Shown in pieces: positions 42,297 through 51,069 of a stretch of 64,000 bases of DNA; the first letter of the stretch is position 1; every line of letters begins with the position of its first letter. The notes below the pieces were generated by a model, which saw only the letters and a list, made by a program, of their open reading frames with translations, was not told the origin of the DNA and did no database searches. Both the position numbers and the translations under genes were made by a program. The stretch is from Mayfieldus sp963772265 (lineage in GTDB: Bacteria > Actinomycetota > Thermoleophilia > Solirubrobacterales > 70-9): the NCBI GenBank assembly GCA_963772265.1, contig CAVYWS010000002.1:62001-126000 (forward strand), given 5' to 3'.

Positions 42297-44999
42297 TCAC
42301 GGTGACCAGGCACTTGGCCATGGACGGCGGGGCGGAGCCGACTCGACACGAACCCGCGCATCGACCGCGACGGCCCCCTCGGGGGAGACGATCACGGGGT
42401 TGAGGTCGAGCTCGGCGATCTCCTGATGCGCCTCGACCATCGCGCCGGTTCGCAGCAGCAGGTCCCGTAGCGCGTCGAGGTCGGCCTCGGGCATGCCCCG
42501 GTATCCGGTCAGCAGCGGAAACGTCGCCAGCGAGCGCAGCATCTCGTCGACGTCGAGATCCGTCACCGGTGTCAGCCTCACCGCAACGTCGTTGAGCAGT
42601 TCGGCCTCGACGCCGCCGGCTCCACAGGCGAGCACCGGCCCGAAGACGGCGTCGCCGACCACTCCGACGAGCATCTCGACGCCGCCCTCGACCATCTCCT
42701 GGACAAGTAACCGCTCCCGGCTCACCCCGGCGCGGCGCAGGCCCTCGTCGATGCCGGCGGCGGCGTCAGCGGCCTGCTGCTGGCCGGAGAGCCCCAGCCG
42801 CACGGCTCCGAGATCGGTCTTGTGGACGATCTCGGGGCCGAGCGCTTTCAGAGCGACCTTGCCACCGATCTCGGAGGCGGCGCGCCCCGCCCCCTCCGAA
42901 TCGTCGGCCAGCCGCCACTCGGCCAGCGGGATGCCATAGGCGCCCAATAGCGTGTTGAGGCGCTCGAAGTCCAGCCATCCCATTCGCCGGCCGAGGGCCT
43001 CGGCGATCGTCGCCGCGGCCAGGTCGGGGTGGGAGTCGTCGAAACTCGGCGGTTCATGCGCCGGGCGCCGCCTCCATTCGGTGTGCTCGACCACCCGTGC
43101 CAGAGCGTTGGCACCGCTCTCCGGGTACAGGTAGGTGGGTACGCCGCCGCGGGCGATCATCGACGCCCGGTCCCGGCTCGACATGAAGACCGCCTGCACC
43201 GGGATGCTTCTCGGCAGGCCCGCCACAGCCTCCCCCACCGCCTCGGCGACGTCCTCGGCCTTGATCAACAGTGGCCGCACGAAGATCACGATCAGGGCGT
43301 CGATGCCGTCCCACGCGGCGAGGGTTGCGATCGCCTTCCGGTAGTGCTCGGCGGTCGCGGTGGCGATCATGTCGACCGGGTTGGACAGCGACGCCTCGGC
43401 GGGCAGGAACTCCCCCAGGCTGTCCTGAAGCTCGTCCGGGATCGAGGGAAGCTCCAGCCCCGACGCCTCGCAGGCGTCGGCGCACATGATCCCCGGACCG
43501 CCCGCGTTGGTGAGCACGGCGACACGGCGACCCTCAGGAAGGGGCTGATTGGCCAGCAGCGACGCGACGTCGAGCATCTCGGCGACGCTGTCGGTGCGAA
43601 TCACCCCTGCCTGTCGGAAGAGCGCGTCGACGGTCACCTCGGACGCCGCCACCATCGCCCCGGTATGCGAGCTCGTTGCCCGGGCGCCCGCCCCGGAGCG
43701 GCCGCTCTTGACCACGACCACCGGCTTCGACCTTGCGACCCGGGGCGCCACCCGCGAGAAGCGCCGCGGATCGCTGAACGACTCGATGTAGAGCAGCGCC
43801 ACGTCGGTCCCGGCGTCCGACTCCCAGTACTCGAGCATGTCGTTGGCCGTCAAGTCTGCGCGGTTGCCGACCGATGCGAAGGACGACAGCCCGAGGTTGC
43901 GGTCGCCGCAGAGCTCGATGAACGCCAGTCCCAGGGCGCCGCTCTGCGAGATGAAGCCAACGTTCCCGGGATCCGGCATGCCGGGAGCAAAGGTTGCGTT
44001 GAGGCGGACCTCGCTCGCAGTGTTCAGCACGCCCAGGCAGTTTGGTCCGACCAGGCGGATTCCGCCGTCGCGGCAGATCTCGAGAAGCTGGCGCTGGCGC
44101 TCTGCTCCTTCGGCCCCGACCTCGGCAAAGCCGGCCGAGATCACGACCACCGCCGGAACCCCTTGCGCCGCGCATTCCTTGACCACCCCGAGCACGGCTG
44201 GCGCCGGGACGGCGATCACGGCGAGATCGATCGGATCGGGAATCTCGGCGACGCCGGCGTAAGCCCGCACCGACTGCACAACGTCGGCGTCACGGTTGAC
44301 CGGATAGGCGGTGCCCTGAAAGCCCGCCTCGAGCAGGTTGTGGAAGATCTGGCCGCCAACCGTCTCGCGATCTCGCGACGCGCCGATCACCGCGACCGAG
44401 CGCGCCTCGACCACGCGCGAGATCGCCGCCGAGGCGGCGACCCGATCGCGATCCTCGAAGTGCTGCTGGGCGTCGCTGTCGAAGGAGGTTGGCAGCTCGA
44501 CCCGGATCGTTCCCGGTTCGGAGCGCACCTCGACCGGGAAGCCGCTCTCTCGGAAGACCTCGATCATGCGGTGGTTGCCGGGCAGCACCTCGGCCACGAA
44601 GGAGGTGATTCCCTGTCCGTCGGCGACCTCGGCGAGATGGGCGAGGAGGATCGTTCCGAGCCCCTGCCCCTGGAGCTGGTCGGCGATGGTGAAGGCGATC
44701 TCGGCGGCGTCTTCGGGGCCTCGGATGTAGACCCCGTGGCCGACGATGGAGGCGTCCTCCCCCCTCGTCGCCACGAGCCCGTAGCTGTCGGCGTAGTCGA
44801 CCTCGACCGCCATCGCCGCCTCCCGCTCCACGTCGGCCGCCTGGGTGAAGAAGCGAAAGCCGCGCGAATCGGGGCTCAGGTTGCGGAAGAACTCAGCGAG
44901 GGCTTCGCGGTCGCGATCGCGCACCGGCCGAACGTGGACGGTGGAGCCATCGCGCAGCACCACGTCGACCTCGGGCGCGGGGGGATTTCCAGCGGTCAA
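42297..44999 (-). CDS. GNAT acetyltransferase fused to NDP-forming acyl-CoA synthetase
   Basis: A 900-residue two-part protein. Residues ~15-165 are a GNAT domain with the acetyl-CoA loop QGQGLGT. Then comes an acetyl-CoA synthetase (ADP-forming)-like part: a CoA-binding Rossmann domain (VAVIGASRDRETVGG), a ligase domain with the catalytic-site RATSSHTGAMVAASE, and an ATP-grasp domain (KALGPEIVHKTDLGAVRLG). Related proteins with this composition (Pat/PatZ type) acetylate acetyl-CoA synthetase and respond to acyl-CoA supply; others are true acyl-CoA synthetases. I start it at TTG 44999 because TTGA overlaps the stop of the upstream oxidoreductase; the open frame upstream of this is out of character. 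Confidence 0.88.
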   Translation of the reverse strand: MTAGNPPAPEVDVVLRDGSTVHVRPVRDRDREALAEFFRNLSPDSRGFRFFTQAADVEREAAMAVEVDYADSYGLVATRGEDASIVGHGVYIRGPEDAAEIAFTIADQLQGQGLGTILLAHLAEVADGQGITSFVAEVLPGNHRMIEVFRESGFPVEVRSEPGTIRVELPTSFDSDAQQHFEDRDRVAASAAISRVVEARSVAVIGASRDRETVGGQIFHNLLEAGFQGTAYPVNRDADVVQSVRAYAGVAEIPDPIDLAVIAVPAPAVLGVVKECAAQGVPAVVVISAGFAEVGAEGAERQRQLLEICRDGGIRLVGPNCLGVLNTASEVRLNATFAPGMPDPGNVGFISQSGALGLAFIELCGDRNLGLSSFASVGNRADLTANDMLEYWESDAGTDVALLYIESFSDPRRFSRVAPRVARSKPVVVVKSGRSGAGARATSSHTGAMVAASEVTVDALFRQAGVIRTDSVAEMLDVASLLANQPLPEGRRVAVLTNAGGPGIMCADACEASGLELPSIPDELQDSLGEFLPAEASLSNPVDMIATATAEHYRKAIATLAAWDGIDALIVIFVRPLLIKAEDVAEAVGEAVAGLPRSIPVQAVFMSSRDRASMIARGGVPTYLYPESGANALARVVEHTEWRRRPAHEPPSFDDSHPDLAAATIAEALGRRMGWLDFERLNTLLGAYGIPLAEWRLADDSEGAGRAASEIGGKVALKALGPEIVHKTDLGAVRLGLSGQQQAADAAAGIDEGLRRAGVSRERLLVQEMVEGGVEMLVGVVGDAVFGPVLACGAGGVEAELLNDVAVRLTPVTDLDVDEMLRSLATFPLLTGYRGMPEADLDALRDLLLRTGAMVEAHQEIAELDLNPVIVSPEGAVAVDARVRVESAPPRRPWPSAWSP

Positions 45000-46220
45000 C
45001 CGGGATCGCCCACACCGGACTCCGGATCGAGTTGGATGTCGATCCGCATCGAGTTGTCGAACTCGAGCTCGAAGCGCGGCATCGCCGCTTCGGTGATCTT
45101 CGCCAGGTAGGGCGCCAGGTACCTGCCCGCCACCTTGCCGGGCGGCCACCAGAGTGGCTGCGTGCTGGCCAGGAAGGCGTCGCCGTGGCCCCCGGCGAGC
45201 TCCGCGCGCAGGAACTCCGGCGTCTCACCCGTCAACAGCAGGCCGCGGAGCACGGGCCTGAACCGGACTCGGTTCAACCTCGACTCCGGCCATGCGCGCG
45301 ATCTCGGTGGCGGCCGTGTCGGCCTGCTGGGCGGCGATCCCGCCCTGCTTGATCGGAAACGCGGTCCCGTCGCCGGCCGCGAAGACGTTGGTCTCGCCGC
45401 CGGCCCGGCAGCGATCGTCGATCGGCAGAAACCCATCGCCGCCGCTCGAGAGGCCCGAGATCGGGATTCCGGTCAGGCGGGGCAGGGTCACGACGCGCTC
45501 GGCGGAGAGGCTTCCATTCGGGACCAGCTTCAGGCCGGTTGCGTCGAGCGCACTCGGATAGGTGTCGGTGAGCAGAAGGATGCCGGCCGCGGCCAACAGC
45601 TCGGTGACGGCGGCGGAGGCCTGGGGGCCGAACATCTCCAGCGGCGAGTCCTCCGGGGTGACCAGGGTCAGCACCGCCTCCGTGTTCCCCTCCCTGGCCA
45701 GCCAGCTCGCCGTCATCAGGGCCAGCTCGTAGAGCGGAAGCGGCCAGCCCGCGCGGCCGGGCAGGGCAAACGCCACCTCGCGAAGGTCGCCGACATCGAG
45801 GCCTGCAAGCAGCCGCCGCATCTCCAGGGCCGCGCCGGGATCGCCGAAAGTCAGCGCCCCGGGCAGCCACTCGGTCGGTCGCGCCCCGCAGGCGACGAGC
45901 AGGGCGTCGAACGCGATCTCCTCACCCTCTCCGGTCCCCGCGGCGCCACGGTCCGGGTCCACCGAGACGAGCCTGTCGATTCGCAGCTCGGCGCCCTGAT
46001 CGGCGGCGATCTGGGCGAGGTCGAAGCGGTAGACGCGGCCGCGATCGAAGGGCTCGCCGACCACCATCGGCCGATAGACGAAGTCGGGCTCGGGGGTGAG
46101 GAGTTGCACCGTCACCCGCTCGGCCGCCAGCTCCCGCAGCGCCAGCAGGGCCTCCAGCGCCGCCACCCCGCCACCGGCGATCAGGACCCGCAGCGGGCTT
46201 CCTTTGCCGCTTGCTTCCAT
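44996..46220 (-). CDS. FAD-dependent pyridine nucleotide/sulfide:quinone-type oxidoreductase (one frameshift)
   Basis: A ~407-residue flavoprotein. The FAD motif RVLIAGGGVAALEALLALREL follows the ATG at 46220, and ETNVFAAGDGTAFP near residue 300 is the second FAD contact. The middle resembles SQR and type II NADH dehydrogenases. Near 45265 the frame slips; the C-terminus then reads FRPVLRGLLLTGETPEFLR and YLAPYLAKITEAAMPRFEL and stops at 44996-44998, overlapping the next start. There is no clear Cys-x-x-Cys of classical SQR, so the donor is uncertain. It lies in a group with NO reductase and may share the quinone pool. Confidence 0.78.
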
Positions 46221-46322
46221 GCGGCGGAGCCTAGACGAGTGATTCCTATTGGCTTCGGCCACGTGCGGCGCCCAGCTGGGTCTGCGCCGCCCCCGGGGCC
46301 ACGTCGATTCGGAATCAATCGC

Positions 46323-46841
46323 CTAGACCGGGAAGTTCGACGGCGTCGCCCGTAGCTCGGCGGCCATGCGTCCGAGCAGCGCCAAAGAGACGACCAGCGC
46401 GCTTCCCAGCGCCGCGAGCTCCGCTGGATCGTCGTTGCGGACCAGCGCCGCGGCGCAGACCAGAGCGGCCAGGGCGAGCATCGCGAGAGCGATGCCGCGG
46501 TGAAAGCGCCCCGCCTCCGAATGCGGCCATGGATCGAGCGCCTGCACGATCTCGCGTCCCTGGTCGGAATCCGTGCAGGCCCCCTTGCTCGGACAGGCGT
46601 TGCAGACGGCGGCCTTCCCCCGGTACCTGGCCACCCGGCGCTGATGGTCCAGCTCGATGCGGGGAAGGTGCTGGCCCTCCGGGCATTCCCAGGCGTCGAG
46701 GTGGTCGTGGTAGGTGAAGCCGGCGGTGCGGAAGCGACCGGAGCGATTGTGGGTGTGACGGGCGAGCAGGTCGAGGCAGACCGCGGCTATGACCAGGAAG
46801 AGCGCATAGCCGAGCGCCACCGTCGCCTCGGCGCTCACCAC
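46323..46841 (-). CDS. Membrane protein with transposase-like zinc-ribbon module, next to norB
   Basis: A 172-residue protein. One helix (GYALFLVIAAVCLDLLA) at the N-terminus and two at the C-terminus (IALAMLALAALVCAAALV, AALGSALVVSLALLGRMA) bracket a ~75-residue soluble part. The latter has WECPEGQHLPRIELD, RVARYRG and CNACPSKGACT, the C-x2-C-x5-C pattern seen in the zinc-binding part of IS1182-type transposases. No transposase catalytic triad is present. It follows norB by 52 bases in the same direction and may be an accessory or assembly factor. The family is not one I know by function. Confidence 0.65.
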   Translation of the reverse strand: MVSAEATVALGYALFLVIAAVCLDLLARHTHNRSGRFRTAGFTYHDHLDAWECPEGQHLPRIELDHQRRVARYRGKAAVCNACPSKGACTDSDQGREIVQALDPWPHSEAGRFHRGIALAMLALAALVCAAALVRNDDPAELAALGSALVVSLALLGRMAAELRATPSNFPV

Positions 46842-46893
46842 GACTCCAGTTCGCGCTCGGCCCCGAACGCTGATCCCTGGCTGAGCCTCGCGC

Positions 46894-49191
46894 TCACGGG
46901 GCCACCGCCTCGGCCGGGGGCTCGGTGACCTCGGTGAACAGCATCTCCTCCGGCTCCTCCAGCGTCACTCGGGTGACCCGGTGGCGCACACCCACCCAGC
47001 AGATGTAGAGCAACGGCAGCACTCCCCCGGCGATGAACAGGACGTCCCCGGGGAAGCGCAGCCACTCGATCAGCTCGTTCGTCGAGTTGCCGAGGAAGTC
47101 GAGGGTGCGGGCGTGGAAGTAGCTGTTGCCGACCGACTCGTAGAGCTGGATCAGGCCGAGTGGCAGCAGGGTCGCGAAGCACATCCAGGCGAGGCCTATG
47201 TTCAGCGACCAGAAGCTGATCCTGGCTGCCCGATCGGGCCACTTCTCGTCTGGGATCAGGTAGCGCAGACAGAACATCGCCAGGCCGACGGCGAGCATCC
47301 CGTAGACGCCCATCATCGCCGCGTGCCCGTGGTTGGCGGTCAGGGCGGTGCCGATCTCGTAGTAGGAGACGATCGGCAGGTTGATCAGAAAGCCGAAGAT
47401 GCCGGCGCCGAGGAAGTTCCAGAAGCCGACCGCGACCAGGAACATCACCGCCCAGCGATGCGGGAACGGCGCCGCCGAGCGCGACTCCTGGCGGGCGCCG
47501 AGCTGCAGGAAGCTCCATGCCTCGACCGTGAGGAAGGTGAGCGGGATCACCTCGAGGGCCGAGAAGACCGCCCCCAGCGCCATGTTCTCGGCCGGGGCGC
47601 CCGAGAAGTAGAGGTGGTGCATGGTTCCGATCACCCCGCCGGCCGAGTAGAGCAGGATGTCGAGGAAGATCACGATCAGCGCCACCCTCTCCCTCACCAC
47701 CCCGAGCAGGACGAAGACGTAGGCGACCATCACGGTGGTGAACAGCTCCAGAAAGTCCTCGACCCAGAGGTGAACGACCCAGAAGCGCCAGAAGTCGGTG
47801 ATCGTGAACGAATCACCCGAGCGCGCCAGCAGTCCGACCGCATAGAAGGCCGGGATCGCAAGGGCGGCGAAGAAGAACAGCCAGGGCATGTTCCCGAGGT
47901 GCTCGTTGCGCAGGCGACCGCGCAGCCCCCGGTAGAGGATCGCCACCCAGCCGAACAGCCCGATCACCAGCAGCACCTGCCAGAAGCGGCCGAGGTCGAG
48001 GTACTCGAAGCCCTGGTCGCCGAACCAGCCGCCGATGCTGCCCAGCCAGCCGTGAACATCGGCGAACTCGCCGGCAAGGCTGCCGAAGACGACGATCACC
48101 ACCGCCCCGAGAAGCCCGTATGCGAGCCAGTCCTGACGCTTCGGCTCGCGGCCGGCGATCATCGGCACCAGGAAGATCCCCGCCGCCAGATAGGAGCTGG
48201 AGACGAAGAAGATCGCCAGCTGGACGTGGAAGGTGCGGACCAGGTTGTAGGGGAAGACCTTGGCCAGGTCGAAGCCGAAGAAGTTCCCGAGCTCGGCGCG
48301 GTAGTGCTGCGACGCCGCCCCGACCAGGGTCTGGAGCAAGAACACGGCCGCCATCACGAGGAAGAACCAGGCTGTCGCCCGCTGGGCCGGGGTCAGCGCC
48401 ACGTCGCCGGGCGCGCGGAAGGAGAGTGTTGCCCGCTCCCGCCCCTGCCAGCCAAGAAAGTTCCAGCGCCCGAAGGCCCCGAACAGCAGGCCGATCCCGC
48501 CCAGCAGGGCGATCAGCGAGACGACGCTCCAGAGGATCACGTTGGCGGTCGGCGTGTTGTCCACCAGCTTCTCGGGCGGCCAGTTGTTCGTGTAGGAGTA
48601 GTTGTGTCCGGGCCGCCGCGCCGAGGCCGCCCAGGCCGACCAGGAGAAGAAGGCAGTCAGCTCGGTGATCTTCTGCGGGTCGGTGATCGCGTCCGGTCGC
48701 AGGCCGAAGCGGGTCGTCGGGTTGCCGAACAAGTGGGCGTAGTGGCGGCGAAGCTGGTGGAAGGCTCCGGCTTGCGCAGCGCTGTAGGTGAGCGTGTCGG
48801 TGGCGGAGTCGTAGCGGTTGGCCTGAAAGTCGGCGATCGTGCGCTGCTGCGCCGAGTCGGAGTCGGCGCCGCCGTATTGGCGGCGAACCGACAGCGCCGA
48901 GCGGTGCAGGTAGTCGTCGGTGAAGTCCGGCCCGAGATAGGCCCCGTGGCCGAAGATCGACCCGTACTCCATGATCCCGTTGCGCAGGAAGACCTTCTGC
49001 CCTGCGCTGATGTCGCCGTCGGTGAACAGGACACGACCCGACGGGTCGACGACCTTGGCCGGGGTCGGGGGATCGTCCTTGTAGGTCTCGTAGGCGAGGA
49101 TGCCGAGGACCAGAAAGCCGAACAGGAAGACCAGGACCGCGACCTGGGCCCAGGTCCTGGAGACGATCAGTCCTCGCTTCTCCTCCTGCAT
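46894..49191 (-). CDS. norB: Quinol-type nitric oxide reductase (qNor, NorB)
   Basis: A 765-residue qNor that reduces NO to N2O with quinol electrons. The N-terminal fused cytochrome-c-like domain (FLRNGIMEYGSIFGHGA) has no CxxCH, as expected for qNor. Fourteen or so membrane helices follow with the catalytic histidines of the heme-copper oxidase fold: VVHLWVEDFLELFTT (heme/FeB), TMHHLYFSGAPAENMALG (FeB His-His) and ANHGHAAMMGVYGM (low- and high-spin heme). It starts at ATG 49191, divergent from the PfkB kinase gene by 104 bases. No other denitrification genes are in the window, so NO detoxification is the likeliest role. Confidence 0.95.
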   Translation of the reverse strand: MQEEKRGLIVSRTWAQVAVLVFLFGFLVLGILAYETYKDDPPTPAKVVDPSGRVLFTDGDISAGQKVFLRNGIMEYGSIFGHGAYLGPDFTDDYLHRSALSVRRQYGGADSDSAQQRTIADFQANRYDSATDTLTYSAAQAGAFHQLRRHYAHLFGNPTTRFGLRPDAITDPQKITELTAFFSWSAWAASARRPGHNYSYTNNWPPEKLVDNTPTANVILWSVVSLIALLGGIGLLFGAFGRWNFLGWQGRERATLSFRAPGDVALTPAQRATAWFFLVMAAVFLLQTLVGAASQHYRAELGNFFGFDLAKVFPYNLVRTFHVQLAIFFVSSSYLAAGIFLVPMIAGREPKRQDWLAYGLLGAVVIVVFGSLAGEFADVHGWLGSIGGWFGDQGFEYLDLGRFWQVLLVIGLFGWVAILYRGLRGRLRNEHLGNMPWLFFFAALAIPAFYAVGLLARSGDSFTITDFWRFWVVHLWVEDFLELFTTVMVAYVFVLLGVVRERVALIVIFLDILLYSAGGVIGTMHHLYFSGAPAENMALGAVFSALEVIPLTFLTVEAWSFLQLGARQESRSAAPFPHRWAVMFLVAVGFWNFLGAGIFGFLINLPIVSYYEIGTALTANHGHAAMMGVYGMLAVGLAMFCLRYLIPDEKWPDRAARISFWSLNIGLAWMCFATLLPLGLIQLYESVGNSYFHARTLDFLGNSTNELIEWLRFPGDVLFIAGGVLPLLYICWVGVRHRVTRVTLEEPEEMLFTEVTEPPAEAVAP

Positions 49192-49295
49192 GGCGTCCCT
49201 CTTTCGCCAATCGCCGGGTCGAACAGGGTTGCCGCCAACAGCGGCGCGATCCTATCGACGGCTGTCGTCGCCTGGCAACGCCTACGATCCGACCC

Positions 49296-50222
49296 GTGGC
49301 CAGAGTCGCGATCTTCGGCCCCCACCCTCTGCTCTCGATCACGATCGAGGGGCGCGGGTCCGACGGCGACGAGATCCACCTGCACTCCGCCGGGCAGGGA
49401 GTATGGGTGGCGCGAATGGCCGGGGAGACGGGAGCGGACCCGGTCCTTTGCGGGTTCGCGGGCGGCGAAACCGGCGCGGTGCTGCGTCCCCTGCTGGGTC
49501 ACCTTCCAGGCGAGCTGCGGCTGGTCGCGACGACCGGCAACAGCGGCTGCTACGTGCAGGACCGGCGCGACGGCGAGCGGCAGCTTGTCTCGCAGGTCCT
49601 CGCGCCGCCGCCCTCCCGGCACGAGCTCGACGAGTTGGTCTCGCTCACCTGCGCCGCTGCGCTGGAGAGCGATGCACTGGTGGTCTGCAACCCGTTCCCG
49701 CCCGAGGCGCTGCCGATCGAGGTCTACGGCAGCCTGGTCGCCGACGTGAGCAGCAACGGGGTGCCGGTACTGGTCGACCTCTCCTCGCCGCGGCTCGAAA
49801 GCGCCCTCGAGGGAGGTCCGGACCTGGTCAAGCTCAACGACTGGGAGCTGGCCCAGTACGTATCCGGCCCCGTCGACACCCCCGAGAGGCGGCGGGCCGC
49901 GGCGGAGAGGCTGCGCGACGCGGGCGCGGCCCTCGTCGTCGTTACGCGGGGCGGCGAGCCGGCCTTCGTACTTCGCGGCGACGAGGCCTGGACGCTGACC
50001 CCGCCCCGCTTCGATCGCGGCTTCCGCGAGGGATGCGGGGATTCGATGATGGGCGCGCTCGCCGCCCAGCTGGCGGGCGGCGCCGACTGGCGCCAGGCCC
50101 TGGTCAAGGGCGCGGCGGCCGGGGCCGCCAACTTCCTCCGCCACGGTCTCGGCAGCGCCTCGGACGAGGTGATCGAGGAGCTCGCCGACCGCGTGACGCT
50201 GGCCCCGGCGGCCGAGCGCTAG
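49296..50222 (+). CDS. PfkB-family carbohydrate kinase
   Basis: A 308-residue kinase of the ribokinase/PfkB family, most like 1-phosphofructokinase/tagatose-6-phosphate kinases. It starts at GTG 49296. The N-terminal GPHPLLSITIEGRG and GQGVWVARMA segments correspond to the substrate-binding part, and FREGCGDSMMGALAAQLAGG near residue 245 holds the catalytic aspartate and anion hole (G-x-G-D). The substrate cannot be read from sequence, and there is no sugar transporter next to it. It converges on the PHP phosphatase gene with a hairpin between them. Confidence 0.85.
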   Translation: MARVAIFGPHPLLSITIEGRGSDGDEIHLHSAGQGVWVARMAGETGADPVLCGFAGGETGAVLRPLLGHLPGELRLVATTGNSGCYVQDRRDGERQLVSQVLAPPPSRHELDELVSLTCAAALESDALVVCNPFPPEALPIEVYGSLVADVSSNGVPVLVDLSSPRLESALEGGPDLVKLNDWELAQYVSGPVDTPERRRAAAERLRDAGAALVVVTRGGEPAFVLRGDEAWTLTPPRFDRGFREGCGDSMMGALAAQLAGGADWRQALVKGAAAGAANFLRHGLGSASDEVIEELADRVTLAPAAER

Positions 50223-50246
50223 CCGCGCTGCCCGCCTAGCGCGGCT
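50221..50246. terminator. Hairpin shared by two convergent genes
   Basis: AGCCGCGCT (50221-50229) and AGCGCGGCT (50238-50246) make a perfect 9-bp stem with an 8-base loop. The left arm overlaps the PfkB stop (50220-50222) and the right arm overlaps the phosphatase stop (50236-50238). It would form in either transcript and so could act as a bidirectional terminator, though there is no U-run on either side. Confidence 0.55.
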
Positions 50247-50964
50247 CGAATGGCGGCTCGAGCTCCTCGCCGCGCACGATCGCGGCCGGGGCCCGTTCCG
50301 CAATCCAGTCGAGGTGGGGGCGCAGCTCCTCGACCTGCTCGAGAGCGGCGAGTCCGGCCCCAAGTCGCGCAGGCCGTCCGGCCCGCGAGGAGTGCGAGTC
50401 GCTGCCGAGGACGTGGACCAAACCCCGCTGTCCCAGCTCGAGCATGTAAGGAGCGGTCTCCGGCCGCAGAAAGAAGTCCGCGGTCGCCTGCACCAGCGCC
50501 CCTTCGCGGACCAGCGCGGCCAGCCGCTCGAACAGGTCCTCGGCCAGGTGGCGCTCGGGATGGGCGACGAGGGCCCGGTAGCCGCGCTCCGCCAGATGCC
50601 GCACCCCTCTCTGCAGCGAATCCGAGAGCGGGCCGGGCGCAGGCTCGAGCAGGACCCATGGCCCATCCCCGAGGGTGACCTGACGGAGCTGTTCCCCGTC
50701 GAGCCCCTCGAGCGCCGTCTCGGCAACCTCGCCGGCGGCAATCACCGCCATCGCGATCTGCTGGCGTTCGAGCTCGGTCGCCAGCCCCTCGACCCGCCCG
50801 GCGATCTCCTCGATCCGCACGTCGTGGTCGTGGCGGATGTGCGGGGTGGCGCAGATCGCCTCGATGCCGTCATCCGCCGCCTGGCGCGCCATATCGACGC
50901 TGTCGGAAAGCTCGGCCGGCCCGTCGTCGACGCCGGGGAGGATGTGGCAATGGAGGTCGATCAC
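50236..50964 (-). CDS. CpsB/YwqE-like PHP-domain tyrosine phosphatase
   Basis: A 242-residue PHP-fold metal-dependent phosphatase. It starts with the classic IDLHCHILPGVDDGP (metal ligands H-x-H), and continues with CATPHIRHDHD, LVAHPERH near residue 125 and the final HVLGSDSHSSRAGRPA. These are the signatures of the CpsB/Wzb-like phosphotyrosine phosphatases of Gram-positive bacteria that dephosphorylate capsule tyrosine kinases. No capsule genes are nearby, so it could also act on a small phosphate ester. The ATG at 50964 is divergent from the WS/DGAT gene. Confidence 0.9.
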   Translation of the reverse strand: MIDLHCHILPGVDDGPAELSDSVDMARQAADDGIEAICATPHIRHDHDVRIEEIAGRVEGLATELERQQIAMAVIAAGEVAETALEGLDGEQLRQVTLGDGPWVLLEPAPGPLSDSLQRGVRHLAERGYRALVAHPERHLAEDLFERLAALVREGALVQATADFFLRPETAPYMLELGQRGLVHVLGSDSHSSRAGRPARLGAGLAALEQVEELRPHLDWIAERAPAAIVRGEELEPPFEPR

Positions 50965-51069
50965 TGCGGCCCGCAGCCTAGGGGAGCGCTGCTGGTGATT
51001 CGGGGGACGCGCGACACGGAAACGGGTCTAGGGTTAGGGCGAGAGAGCGAGCGTCGGAGAGAGGAATTC

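Noticed and set aside
46323..46841. Insertion sequence remnant
   Set aside because: The zinc motif resembles transposases, but the gene has membrane helices, no DDE core and no terminal repeats.
46981..49749. A 922-codon open frame antisense to norB
   Set aside because: It mirrors the codon structure of norB and has no recognisable domain; long antisense frames are expected at this GC content.
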